Shown piece by piece: positions 49,452 to 59,000 of a DNA stretch of 64,000 bases (its first letter is position 1; each line of letters opens with the position of its first letter). The DNA is taken from positions 310,001-374,000 of the forward strand of contig CAVXGQ010000004.1 in assembly GCA_963761425.1 (NCBI GenBank). Reading direction: 5' to 3'. The notes under the pieces are model-generated. The model was not told the DNA's origin. It saw nothing but the letters and a program-made list of their open reading frames with translations, and ran no database searches. The position numbers and the translations under genes are program-made. Origin of the DNA: Bog-793 sp963761425 (GTDB lineage Bacteria > Actinomycetota > Acidimicrobiia > Acidimicrobiales > Bog-793).

Positions 49452-49909
49452 CGGGCGACCTCGAAGACGGTGCTGCCGACGGTGAACCGGTCGCCGCGCC
49501 GCAGCCGCTCAGGACTGCCGATGCGCCGGGCGTTGTGGAACGTGCCGTTGGTCGAGCCGAGGTCCTCGATCCACCAGGACCCTTCGTGCTCGACGATGCG
49601 GGCGTGCCGCGCCGACACGAAGTGGTCACTTTCCAGGCTGATCGTGCAGTCGGAGGAACGGCCGATCGTCGTTTCCTCGCCGAGCGGGTAACGCTCGCCC
49701 CGGTGGTCTTTGGAGTCGAGGATCCGGACGTGAGGGGCCCGGATGGGCAGACGCGGCACGGTTCCGGCCGCGGCGTGGCTTTCGGATGCCACCCGTTCGC
49801 GCTGACCCCTGCGGACCTCCACGTAGACCATGCGTGCGGCGTAGAGGAGGAAGAGCCAGATCAGTGCCAGCAGGAAGTAGCGGAGGATGTCGAGGATGCC
49901 GTGCGTCAT
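49448..49909 (-). CDS. fhaB: FHA-domain protein FhaB
   Basis: 153 aa. An N-terminal membrane helix (residues 3-25, HGILDILRYFLLALIWLFLLYAAR region) precedes a linker and a C-terminal FHA domain (about 65-150) with TTIGRSSDC, SARHARI and LGSTNGTFHN, which bind phosphothreonine. In mycobacteria FhaB (FipA) docks partners of PknB and PbpA. The ATG at 49907-49909 is used because the membrane helix follows it; the upstream frame is low-complexity. Overlaps pstP by 4 nt. Confidence 0.92.
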   Translation of the reverse strand: MTHGILDILRYFLLALIWLFLLYAARMVYVEVRRGQRERVASESHAAAGTVPRLPIRAPHVRILDSKDHRGERYPLGEETTIGRSSDCTISLESDHFVSARHARIVEHEGSWWIEDLGSTNGTFHNARRIGSPERLRRGDRFTVGSTVFEVAR

Positions 49910-49919
49910 TGCAGCCCGG

Positions 49920-50573
49920 CTAGCTGGCCTGGAAGCGGAACGCGGTAGTCCCGACCATGACCACGTCGCCGTCAGCGAGTTGCCGCTGGTGAATGGGGAT
50001 GCCGTTGACCCGTGTGCCGTTGGTCGACCCGAGGTCGATGAGGTAGACCCGGTCGCCGTCACGGCGAATCTCGGCGTGATGCCGCGACACGTTGGGATCG
50101 GCGAGCGGCACGGTGCAATCGGGCAGGCGACCGATCGTCACCGGCTCGGAACCGATGCCGATCCTCCGGTCATCGGGCAGCACGATCCAGCCGACGGGCG
50201 TCTCGGTGTTCTCGACGACCTCGCTCCCGATCTCGAAGGTGCTCTTGGGCAAGGCTGGGTCCGAGGTGATCTTGACGACGACCGGGCCGAGGAAGGTGTA
50301 GCCCTCCGTCCGGGCGTGCTCGCGTGCCGCCTCGGCGAGCTCTTTGCCGAGCACGTCGAGAAAGCCGACGAAACGTTCATAGTCGTCCTCGGAAACCACC
50401 ACCTCGAAGACGTTGGGAGCGACGAGGCCGCGAACCGACACCGAACGGTGTAGGTCCATCTCCCGGGTCAGCCGTCGACCGAGCTCGATCGGTTGGAGTT
50501 CGCCACGGAACGCCCGGGCGAACGCTCCTTCCACCATGCGCTCGAGCCGGCGCTCGAACTGCTGGAGTCCCAT
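49920..50573 (-). CDS. fhaA: FHA-domain protein FhaA (DUF3662 plus FHA)
   Basis: 217 aa. DUF3662 at the N-terminus (GLQQFERRLERMVEGAFARAFR and EMDLHRSVSVRGL) and a C-terminal FHA domain (about 140-215) with VTIGRLPDC, SRHHAEI and LGSTNGTRVN. FhaA binds phosphorylated partners of the PASTA kinase. Other FhaA proteins usually have a long disordered linker between the domains; here it is nearly absent. First gene of the cluster; ATG with a TAGGCT -10 9 nt upstream. Confidence 0.93.
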   Translation of the reverse strand: MGLQQFERRLERMVEGAFARAFRGELQPIELGRRLTREMDLHRSVSVRGLVAPNVFEVVVSEDDYERFVGFLDVLGKELAEAAREHARTEGYTFLGPVVVKITSDPALPKSTFEIGSEVVENTETPVGWIVLPDDRRIGIGSEPVTIGRLPDCTVPLADPNVSRHHAEIRRDGDRVYLIDLGSTNGTRVNGIPIHQRQLADGDVVMVGTTAFRFQAS

Positions 50574-50642
50574 GCCATTTCAAGCCTACCGGGATGGACA
50601 GAGCCGTTCCGGCCGGTGTCGGTTAGCATCGCGACCTCGCCT

Positions 50643-50727
<85 letters not shown>

Positions 50728-51294
50728 CCCGTGCCCGGTCGCGTGACACCGTTCGCGCCGGTCACGGATTTGAATTCCGGCCCTCCCCTCACCCCCGGGA
50801 GTTTCTCCCCCGCATCCCTGGCAGTGGCTCACGGCACCGACCCCGGGGGATGCCGGGAGGGGGTGGTGCGGCGCCCCGGCGAGTGATTGTCGGGTTCGGT
50901 CGGTCTCTAAGCGGCATGCCACACCTGAACCGGCTCGCCGAGGGCGGCAAAGACCCGCATAAGGGCACGGGATTAAAGCGCGGCTCGGTTCGACCACCAG
51001 GTGCGCAGCTCGGTGCGGTCTTCTCCCCCGGCTGGCGCCTTCGTAACCGTTTCGGGGAGGCGAATCATCGGCCAGCGGGATGGCCCAGCGAGGCGACCGC
51101 CGCCGCCGAGTTCGCCCTCGTCGGGAGTCCCGCCGCTTGGCGACCATGACCAAAAGGGCGACGGGGGCGCTCGGGCCCGGGCCGCGCGCGCCGGATCCCC
51201 GAGCTCCCCCGGCGGAAAGGCGCGGACGACGGGGTCCGACCAGCCTGGCGCGCCCTTCGGGCTTTCTCGCCGGCAGGTCGGCCGGCCGCGCCCC
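50728..51294. other. 567-bp gap downstream of tRNA-Leu
   Basis: No ORF with coding signs on either strand. No integrase or attachment-like repeat of the tRNA 3' end was seen here, so I find no sign of an integrated element. Confidence 0.5.
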
Positions 51295-52575
51295 TCAGGC
51301 GATCTGGGTCGACGCCTCCCTCGGGACCAGCGCGACCGCCTCAGGGGTACGGCCCGGGTTCAACCGGCGGTGGGCGATCGCCGTTCCGAGGCCGGCGGCG
51401 AACAGGCAGGTGGCCGCGCCGACGACGAGGCCGATCCGGGGCTCGGACTCGGCGATCACCCAGCCGATGACGGGGCCGCCGATCGGGGTCGTCCCCTGGA
51501 AGGCGAGCTGCCAGAGTGAGAGCACCCGGCCGCGCATGGTGCGTGCCGAGCTCAGCTGGATGGTGGAGTTCCCCACCGAGACGAACGAGACGCTCCCCCA
51601 GCCGACGAACAACAATCCGAGGTAGGCGAACCACAGGGCCGGCGCGAGGGCCGTGAGAAGAATCGCCATCCCGAAGCCGGCACAGGCGAGGATCATCGGT
51701 CGCAGCCCGGTGCGCCCCCGGGCGGCGGTGAAAAGCCCCCCGGCCACGGCGCCGATCCCCATGGCGGCGGTCATGAAGCCGTAGGCCTCAGAGCCGCCGT
51801 GGAAGGTGCGGGTCGCGAAGAAAGGAAGGCTGACGGAAAACTCGTAGGCGAGCATGCCGACGAGCGTCATCATCACCAGCGGCACGGCGATGTCGGTGGT
51901 GCGCGCCGCGTAGGCGAGTCCCTCGCGCAGCTGGCCCTTCGCGCGGGGTTCAGGCTCGCTCGGCCGCAGCGCCGTGCGGTCCATGACGACGAGCGAGGTG
52001 ACGACGGCCCCGAAGCTGGCGGCGTTGAGCACGAAGCAGACCCCATCCCCTACCGTCGCGATGAGGATCCCGGCGATAGCCGGTCCAACCGCCCGGGCGG
52101 CGTTGTTCATCACCGAATTCAAGGTCACGGCGTTACGCAGCTCGTTCCGACCGACCATCTCCCGGATGAAGGCCTGCCGGGAAGGGTTCTCGAAGGTGTT
52201 GTTCAGCCCCAGAATCACCGCCAGGACGCAGATCTCCCAGAAGCGCACCACGCCGAGCAGAACGAGCAACCCGAGGACGAGTGCCTGGAGGCCCATGCCG
52301 GTCTGGAGGGCGACCATGAGGCGGCGCTTGTCCACCCGGTCGGCGATGACGCCACCGTAGGGGGCGAGCAGCAGCACCGGAAGGGCCTGGAGGGCGACGA
52401 CGATGCCGAGATCGGTGCTGGAGTGGGTGAGACCGAGCACGAGCCAGGCCTGGGCCGTGATCTGCATCCAGGTGCCGATGAGCGACACCGACTGCCCCGC
52501 GAAGTAGAGCCGGTAGTTGGGTACCCCCAGTGCGGAAAAGGTCTTCCGCCTCATTCGGCGCAGGCGCGTCCTCAC
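51295..52575 (-). CDS. Major facilitator superfamily exporter
   Basis: 426 aa, about 12 membrane helices, of the MFS_3 (EntS/MefA-like) group: VPNYRLYFAGQSVSLIGTWMQ in helix 1 and LLAPYGGVIADRVDKRRLM between helices 2 and 3. It should export a small molecule or drug. The GTG start overlaps the MarR gene stop by 4 nt, so the transporter is likely under that regulator. Substrate unknown. Confidence 0.85.
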   Translation of the reverse strand: MRTRLRRMRRKTFSALGVPNYRLYFAGQSVSLIGTWMQITAQAWLVLGLTHSSTDLGIVVALQALPVLLLAPYGGVIADRVDKRRLMVALQTGMGLQALVLGLLVLLGVVRFWEICVLAVILGLNNTFENPSRQAFIREMVGRNELRNAVTLNSVMNNAARAVGPAIAGILIATVGDGVCFVLNAASFGAVVTSLVVMDRTALRPSEPEPRAKGQLREGLAYAARTTDIAVPLVMMTLVGMLAYEFSVSLPFFATRTFHGGSEAYGFMTAAMGIGAVAGGLFTAARGRTGLRPMILACAGFGMAILLTALAPALWFAYLGLLFVGWGSVSFVSVGNSTIQLSSARTMRGRVLSLWQLAFQGTTPIGGPVIGWVIAESEPRIGLVVGAATCLFAAGLGTAIAHRRLNPGRTPEAVALVPREASTQIA

Positions 52576-53063
52576 GGGCGCCTGCCCTTCAGTTGGTCGG
52601 CGAGGGTCTCGAGAACGGGCAGCCCGGCGGAAAGCGCGCGTTGCTCATCCTCCGAGAGCAGGACCAGCGCCGCGGACAGGGCGTCGCTGCGCTCGGTGCG
52701 GATCTTCTCGTGCAGTCGCCGGCCGGCCGGGGTCGCTTCGGCGAACGTGGCGCGACGATCAACCTGGTCGACCTTGCGCCTGACGAGGCCGGCCTCTTCG
52801 AGATCTCGGATCAGCCGGGAGAGCATGGTCGGGTTCATGCCCTCAGCCCACGCGAGGTCCGAGAGGCGGAGTGGCCCGGTCCGCACGACAGCCGAGAGGA
52901 CCGTGGTCTCCGAGGGGGTGAGGGCGATGCCAGCCCGGGTGCGTTCGATCCGGCGGAACAGGCGCGCGATCGCCATGCGCAGACGCACCGCGACGTCCGA
53001 GTCGACCGCTAGGGGCGAGACGGCCGCGACTTGGGCTCCTGCCCCGCCCTTACTCAGAGCCAT
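52572..53063 (-). CDS. MarR-family transcriptional regulator
   Basis: 163 aa winged-helix dimer. Recognition part: RLSDLAWAEGMNPTMLSRLIRDLEEAGLV, then a basic wing KVDQVDRRATFAEATPAGRRLH. The N-terminal 20 residues are unstructured. It probably represses the MFS exporter gene that overlaps its end, and itself, from the palindrome at 53104-53121, and lets go on binding a phenolic or similar ligand. Upstream ATG at 53061-53063. Confidence 0.88.
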   Translation of the reverse strand: MALSKGGAGAQVAAVSPLAVDSDVAVRLRMAIARLFRRIERTRAGIALTPSETTVLSAVVRTGPLRLSDLAWAEGMNPTMLSRLIRDLEEAGLVRRKVDQVDRRATFAEATPAGRRLHEKIRTERSDALSAALVLLSEDEQRALSAGLPVLETLADQLKGRRP

Positions 53064-53103
53064 CCACGTCTCCTCGCCAACCGAGATCCGACTGCCGCTT
53101 AAG

Positions 53104-53121
53104 TTGCTTATCGAACAGCAA
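53104..53121. promoter_or_regulatory. Candidate MarR operator
   Basis: An 18-bp imperfect palindrome (TTGCT and AGCAA arms, 14 of 18 positions symmetric) 40 bp before the marR start, in an AT-rich patch near its promoter. MarR proteins typically bind such sites of 16-20 bp. Confidence 0.5.
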
Positions 53122-53152
53122 TAATCTTATCAGCGACGAGCGGGCCTTGGCA

Positions 53153-53176
53153 CCGCGACCGTGATGGCGGTCGCGG
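53153..53176. terminator. Hairpin between marR and the methyltransferase gene
   Basis: Perfect 8-bp stem CCGCGACC (53153-53160) and GGTCGCGG (53169-53176), 8-nt loop. It lies downstream of the methyltransferase gene (reverse strand). No T tract. Confidence 0.4.
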
Positions 53177-53293
53177 GGCGACGCTCAGCGCCGAGGCGGG
53201 AGGCTCGGGGGTTCGACCACTGGTCGTGGAGATGTCGGGCCGGCGCGCAGAACCGGTGGAACCGCTCGGGAAAGGCCTGGTCCCCGGTCGGTG

Positions 53294-53923
53294 TCAGACC
53301 TTCGAGCCTCCGGGGTTGATGGCGACGCCGCGGGTGAACCAGGTCCACGGCTTCGGACCCCGTTCGTAGCGCTGTTCCAGCTCGACGATGGTGAAGCCGG
53401 CCCGCCTGACGAGGACCGCCGGGTCTCGGGTGAGATGGCAGCCGCCGGCGAATCGCCTCTCTAGTGGCTCGAGACGTGACTGCCAACGCGCGACCGTTCC
53501 ATCGGGCGCGATCCCGTGTTCGAGGAAGTGGAACCGTCCACCGGGCCGGAGGACCCGGCGGAGCTCGCCGAGAGCGAGCGCGACGTCGGGGATCACGCAC
53601 AAGGTGAACGTGGAGAGCGCGCCGTCGCAGCTGTCGTCGGCGAGCGGGAGGGACTGCGCGTCGCCGCCCGCCACGACGACGTCGACTCCTTCCGGCGGGT
53701 GCCGGCGCCGGGCCAGTCGGCGGGCGGCCGGGGCGGGCTCGACCGCGTAGACGACGTCCACCGCGTCCGGGAGGTACTCAAGGTTGAGCCCCGAACCGAA
53801 GCCGATCTCGACGACCAGGCCGGACAGGTCGGCCACGGTATCGATCCTCCACCGCCACATCCCGGGGGCCCGGCACACCCGGTCGACCAGGTGTGGCAGG
53901 AGCTGATCACGGTACAGGCCCAT
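53294..53923 (-). CDS. Class I SAM-dependent methyltransferase
   Basis: 209 aa. The SAM-binding part is VVEIGFGSGLNLEYLP (motif I, residues about 36-51), YAVEPAPAARRLARRR (acidic residue that binds the ribose), GDAQSLPLADDSCDGALSTFTLC and LRRVLRPGGRFHFLEHG. It resembles the UbiE/phospholipid-methyltransferase-like group, and the acceptor cannot be told. The ATG at 53921-53923 lies 6 nt from a TACGTT -10. Divergent from pckG. Confidence 0.85.
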   Translation of the reverse strand: MGLYRDQLLPHLVDRVCRAPGMWRWRIDTVADLSGLVVEIGFGSGLNLEYLPDAVDVVYAVEPAPAARRLARRRHPPEGVDVVVAGGDAQSLPLADDSCDGALSTFTLCVIPDVALALGELRRVLRPGGRFHFLEHGIAPDGTVARWQSRLEPLERRFAGGCHLTRDPAVLVRRAGFTIVELEQRYERGPKPWTWFTRGVAINPGGSKV

Positions 53924-53929
53924 GTCGTT

Positions 53930-53935
53930 AACGTA
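53930..53935 (-). promoter_or_regulatory. -10 element of the methyltransferase gene
   Basis: Reverse-strand TACGTT ends 6 nt before the ATG; leaderless arrangement. Confidence 0.4.
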
Positions 53936-54209
53936 ACCAGTGGGCCCATCGCCGGGTGAATGAGGGCCTGACGGACGCCGGTTTGCCGCCGTTGCGCCCG
54001 CCGATAAGGATGAACCCACTTGCAGTTCGCCGCGCTCGGGCCGGCGGTCGAGGATCGTCGGTTGCGCCCGCGTCACAGGGGGGGTCGAGCGCCTCCGTGC
54101 GGCCGATGACTGCCGTCCCGGCACCGCCGGGAAGGTCACGACAGCCCGGTGGCCCTCGCCGATCATGGCTTCGGGCGGGGCGGAAGGGACCGGAGGAAAG
54201 GAAGGATCG

Positions 54210-56012
54210 TTGAGCGCAGCGCCCACCAGCCATCGCAAGCTTGTCGAATGGGTGGAATGGTTCGCCGACCTGGCGAAGCCCGAACGTGTGGAGTGGTGCG
54301 ACGGTTCCCCGGCGGAATACGAGCGGCTCTGTTCGCTCCTCGTCGAGCAGGGGACGATGTTGCGCTTGAACGACTCGCTTCGGCCGGGCAGCTTTCTCAC
54401 CCGATCGGACCCGCGTGACACCGCGCGTGTCGAAGCCCGGACGTTCATCTGTTCCGCCCGCCAGGAAGATGCCGGGCCGACGAACAACTGGGTGGAGCCG
54501 GCGGAGATGCGCGCGAAACTCACCGCGCTCTTTTCCGGGGCGATGCGCGGACGCACGCTCTACGTCGTGCCCTTCTCGATGGGGCCGGTTGGCTCGAGCC
54601 ACGCCAAGCTCGGCGTCGAGCTCACCGACTCGGCGCTCGTCGTCGTCAACATGGCGGTGATGACGCGGATGGGGGCGGCGCCGCTGGCGGCACTGGGGTC
54701 GGAGGGCGAGTTCGTACCGTGTCTCCACTCCGTTGGTGCGCCGCTCGCACCGGGTCAGGCGGACGTCCCCTGGCCCTGCGACCCGGAGAACACCTACATC
54801 GTCCACTTCCCCGAGTCCCGGGAGATCTGGTCGTACGGCTCGGGATACGGGGGCAATGCCCTGTTGGGAAAGAAGTGTCTTGCGCTCCGGATCGCGTCGG
54901 TGATCGCACGTGACGAGGGGTGGCTTGCCGAGCACATGCTCGTGATGAAGCTCACCTCGCCCGCCGGGGAGGTGAGCTACGTGACCGGCGGGTTTCCCTC
55001 GTCGTGCGGCAAAACCAACCTCGCGATGATGGTCCCCAGCCTTCCCGGCTGGAAGGTGGAGACGATCGGTGACGACATCTGCTGGATGCGGATAGGCGCC
55101 GACGGGTCGCTGCGGGCCGTCAACCCCGAGACGGGATTGTTCGGAGTAGCGCCGGGCACCAGCGTAAAGACGAACCCGAACGCCATCACCATGCTCCGGA
55201 GGAACGTCATCTTCACCAACGCGGCCCTTACCGACGACGGCGACGTCTGGTGGGAAGGGCTTACCTCCGAGCCGCCGGCGCACCTCGTCGACTGGCGCGG
55301 CAACGACTGGACTCCTGATTCACCCGAGAAGGCGGCGCACCCGAACTCGCGCTTCACCGTGTCGATCACGGCACACCCGGCGCCCGCCCCCGAATGGGAT
55401 GATCCCGAGGGTGTGCCGATCTCGGCGATTCTGCTCGGCAGCCGCCGGTCGACTGTCGTGCCGCTCGTCTACGAGGCCTTCAACTGGCAACACGGAGTTT
55501 TCTTGGGCGCGACGATGGCTTCGGAGATGACCGCGGCGGCCGCCGGCGTGGTCGGCAAGCTCCGGCGCGACCCGTTCGCCATGCTTCCGTTCTGCGGCTA
55601 CAACATGGCCGACCACTGGGGTCACTGGCTTTCGTTCGCCGAGCGGGTCGACCCCGACAAGCTTCCGCGGATCTTCTACGTGAACTGGTTCCGACGTGAC
55701 GGTGACGGTCGGTTCCTGTGGCCGGGCTTCGGGGAGAACGCACGGGTGCTGCAATGGGTGTTCGACCGCTGCTCGGGCCGCGGCCAGGCAGTCGAATCGC
55801 CCGTCGGCTGGCTCCCCGCCCCCGGTTCGATCCCAACCGAGAACTTCGCGGTGAATGCCGCGGCGATGGACGAGCTGCTGTCGGTGGACCCAACCGATTG
55901 GTACGAGGAAACCGCCGCCATCAGGGAGTACTTCGCCATCTTCGGCGACCGGCTGCCCACGGCCCTCGAGGCGGAACTGGACGCCCTCGACGAGCGCCTG
56001 AAGGCCGGCTGA
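54210..56012 (+). CDS. pckG: Phosphoenolpyruvate carboxykinase (GTP)
   Basis: 600 aa. Interconverts oxaloacetate and PEP with GTP: gluconeogenesis or anaplerosis. Motifs: SMGPVGSSHAKLGVELTDS, the phosphate loop FPSSCGKTNLAMM with the active-site Cys (near residue 273), GDDICWMRIG (metal) and NWFRRDGDGRFLWPGFGEN. The TTG at 54210 is preferred because AAGGAAGG lies 5 nt upstream; an ATG at 54165 adds 15 residues of low quality. Convergent with the Lhr-type gene. All key residues present. Confidence 0.94.
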   Translation: MSAAPTSHRKLVEWVEWFADLAKPERVEWCDGSPAEYERLCSLLVEQGTMLRLNDSLRPGSFLTRSDPRDTARVEARTFICSARQEDAGPTNNWVEPAEMRAKLTALFSGAMRGRTLYVVPFSMGPVGSSHAKLGVELTDSALVVVNMAVMTRMGAAPLAALGSEGEFVPCLHSVGAPLAPGQADVPWPCDPENTYIVHFPESREIWSYGSGYGGNALLGKKCLALRIASVIARDEGWLAEHMLVMKLTSPAGEVSYVTGGFPSSCGKTNLAMMVPSLPGWKVETIGDDICWMRIGADGSLRAVNPETGLFGVAPGTSVKTNPNAITMLRRNVIFTNAALTDDGDVWWEGLTSEPPAHLVDWRGNDWTPDSPEKAAHPNSRFTVSITAHPAPAPEWDDPEGVPISAILLGSRRSTVVPLVYEAFNWQHGVFLGATMASEMTAAAAGVVGKLRRDPFAMLPFCGYNMADHWGHWLSFAERVDPDKLPRIFYVNWFRRDGDGRFLWPGFGENARVLQWVFDRCSGRGQAVESPVGWLPAPGSIPTENFAVNAAAMDELLSVDPTDWYEETAAIREYFAIFGDRLPTALEAELDALDERLKAG

Positions 56013-56049
56013 ACCGAGCGCTCGCCGGGTCTGTCGACCAGGTAGTCGG

Positions 56050-59000
56050 TCAGGACGCGATACGGCCGGCGCGGGCCGACTGGTCGATCTCCAGAGCTGC
56101 CCCGTCGACGAGGATGAGTTCGCGTCCGAGGAGCGCTGGCAGGCGGGCCGGGCCGAGCACCGACCCGGTGAGGTTGAGCGGGTCGGCCGCCGACAAGCGC
56201 ACCCGCACACCCTCGGGGGCGCGCCCCGCGATCCGGTAGAGCATCTCGAGCGCTCCGGGCAGCGCGAACTGCTCGCCCGAGAACCCGGCGACGAAGCGCC
56301 CGCCGCGCGCGACGCCACGTGCTTCGAGACGACGCAACGCCCAGAGCAGGTCGCGCCAGTTGGTGGCGAGCGGCTCCCGCCCGACCAGGTCCCGGAAGAC
56401 CACTCCCCAGCGCTCGAGGAGTTGTGTGGCGGCGGTGTCGGCGAGCTCGTCGGGATCGAAGTCGTCGGACCGACCGCCGCCGATCAGTGACCAGCGACCC
56501 CCGGTGAGCACCGGTTCGAGGGGCCGGCGCGCGAATCCGGCCGGACGACGCTGGGGGAGACGCCCCCCGGCGAACCGGTACGAGACCTGGCGACGGTAGC
56601 GACCGGCGAGGAGAGCTCGTACCGCTCCGAATCCGTCAGAGGTAACGAGCCCGCGCGCGACACCATCCCAAAGCGCCTCGGCGATCTCGAGCGGCATCCT
56701 TCCGGTGCCCTCGACGAGGTCGGAGAAGAAGAGCGCCCCCCTGGTGCACAGCAACTCGAGGACCTCTTGCGCGGCTCCCGGTCCGGGCGGCCGGGGGGAC
56801 TGATCACCCCGGACCGCCGTCAGCAGCCATCCGAGGTCCTCGCGGCGGGTGAGGGCGACGGGGGTCGCCCGGGACGGGGTCGCGCCCGCCCGGTGCGGAC
56901 CGCCGGGGGCTGCCGCGGGCAGGGCGAGTCGTCCCCAGGCGACCTCGCCGTGGCTGCACAACTCGTCGAGCAGACGTGGTTCGTAATCGCTCACCCGGGA
57001 TCGCAGGATGGCACTCTCCCAGGCACCGACTGGCGCTTCGATCCCCTGGAGCTGGGCCAGCGCCGCGGCGGTTCCTCGGACGCCGCGCAGCTGGGTCCCG
57101 GGCGCCACGTGCTGCCACTCGAGGAGAAAGCGCACCAGATGCTGGGGGTTCAACGCCTCGAACTGTCGGCGCTGGTGTGCCCGGCTGCGCGCGTGCGCCC
57201 GGGCAACGAGCCGGCGCGACCACCACCTGGCGTCGGCCATCTGCACCGCGGCGCCGCTGGCCTCGACACGGCGGAGGGCGTGCTCGACGGCCGATCGATC
57301 GGGGATCCCGATCGCGCTGGCGAGCTCTGGTGCCGTCGTGGGCCCCAGGAGTTCGAGATGTCCGCGTACCGCGAGGTCCAGCGCCTCCTCCAACGAGGGT
57401 GGCGCGTCCTCGCGGATCGCCTTGGGAACGCGGTGATCCGGGGTGAAAGAAACCCCGGGGAAGAGCGCCTCGACGTGTCGGCGTCGTTCGGTTGCGCACC
57501 ACCGTTCGGCCTGGTCGTGTCGTGAAGAAACTGCGGGCGAGAGCGACATCACCCTTCCGCTTTCGGACAGCGGCGCGAACAGATGCCGCCACCGGTCGTC
57601 CGCTCCCACGACAACGGCGCTCCACAACAGCTCATGGAGCTCCTCGGGATCGCGCAGGCCTGTCGCGACCTCGGCATGCACCTCGGCGATGGCGGCCGCG
57701 TCGATGGTGGAGAGATCGCTGGCTTCGAGCGGGACGCCCCGGCGAAGCGTGATGGCGCGCGACCGGCGGTCCTCGAGCCTGGCGTCGTCCAAGAAGGTGT
57801 AGGGCTGGCCGTTGAGGATCTCGTGGGCCAGAACCGACGGCTCGGTGGTCTCGACGAGGCGCGCCCGGACCGCACCGGTACGGAGGCGCTTAAGCAGGCT
57901 GATCAAACCGGCCAGGTCCATCGCCTCGGTGCAGCAGTCATCGAGGGTCTGCCGGACGATCGGGTGGTCGGGGATCTCGATCGGCCCGGCGACGTTCTCC
58001 TGGCAGGCGGCGAGCCGGGGAAAAATCGCCGCCAAGAGGTCGTCGGCCTCCATCCGTTGGATGGCGGACGGCAGGTGGCGTGAACCCCGAAAGCGCGGCA
58101 AGAGGAGCGATCGATTCAGATTCCAGCGCCAGCGCGCCTGGAAGATCGGCGTCGGGAGGACGGCCTGAACCAGCGCCTCGCGTACCGACCGAGGCGAGAG
58201 CAACTCGAGCACGTCTTCGAGCGGGAACGAGTGCTGGGGTCCGAGCGAGACTAGGACGGCGTCGTCGCTGGCTGCCGCCTGCAGCTCGAAGTCGAAGGTG
58301 CGGCAGAATCGCTTGCGGAGCGCGAGCCCGAGTCCTCGGTTGATGCGCGCCCCGAAGGGCGAGTGCACGACGAGTTGTGCCCCACCGGTGTCGTCGAAGA
58401 AGCGCTCGACGACGAGTGACTCGCGGGTCGGAAGCACCCCGAGTTCGGAACGTCCGGCGGCGAGGTAGGCGACGACGTCGGCGGCCGCGCGTCGATCGAC
58501 GGCGGCCAGGTCGACAACCTTTCCGATGGCGGTCTGCGGGCCGCCTTCGGTCAGCGCCTCCTCGACGGTGTGGCGGAGCTGGGAGACGGCTTGTGACAGT
58601 TCGTCGGTGCGGGCCGGTGCCTCGCCAATCCAGAACGGCACCGTCGGCGGCGCGCCCCGAGCGTCGGTGACCCGCACGGTGCCCTGTTCGACCCGACGGA
58701 TGCGCCACGAGTTCGAGGCGAGGAGAAAGACGTCGCCGACCATGGCCTCAACGGCGAAGTCCTCGAAGACCGATCCGACGACTTGCTCGTCGGGTTCCAC
58801 GACCACCCGGTAGTCGGCGAGCTCGGGAATCGCGCCACCCGAGGTCAGCGCCGTGATCGACGCCCCCCGGCGCGCCCGCAGGACGCCGTTTATCCGGTCA
58901 CGGTGCAGGTATGCGCCGCGCTGGCCACGGCCGGTGGGCACACCCTCGGAGACGAGCGAGATGACCGATTCCAGGTCGGCCTCGGTGATCTCGGCGAAAG

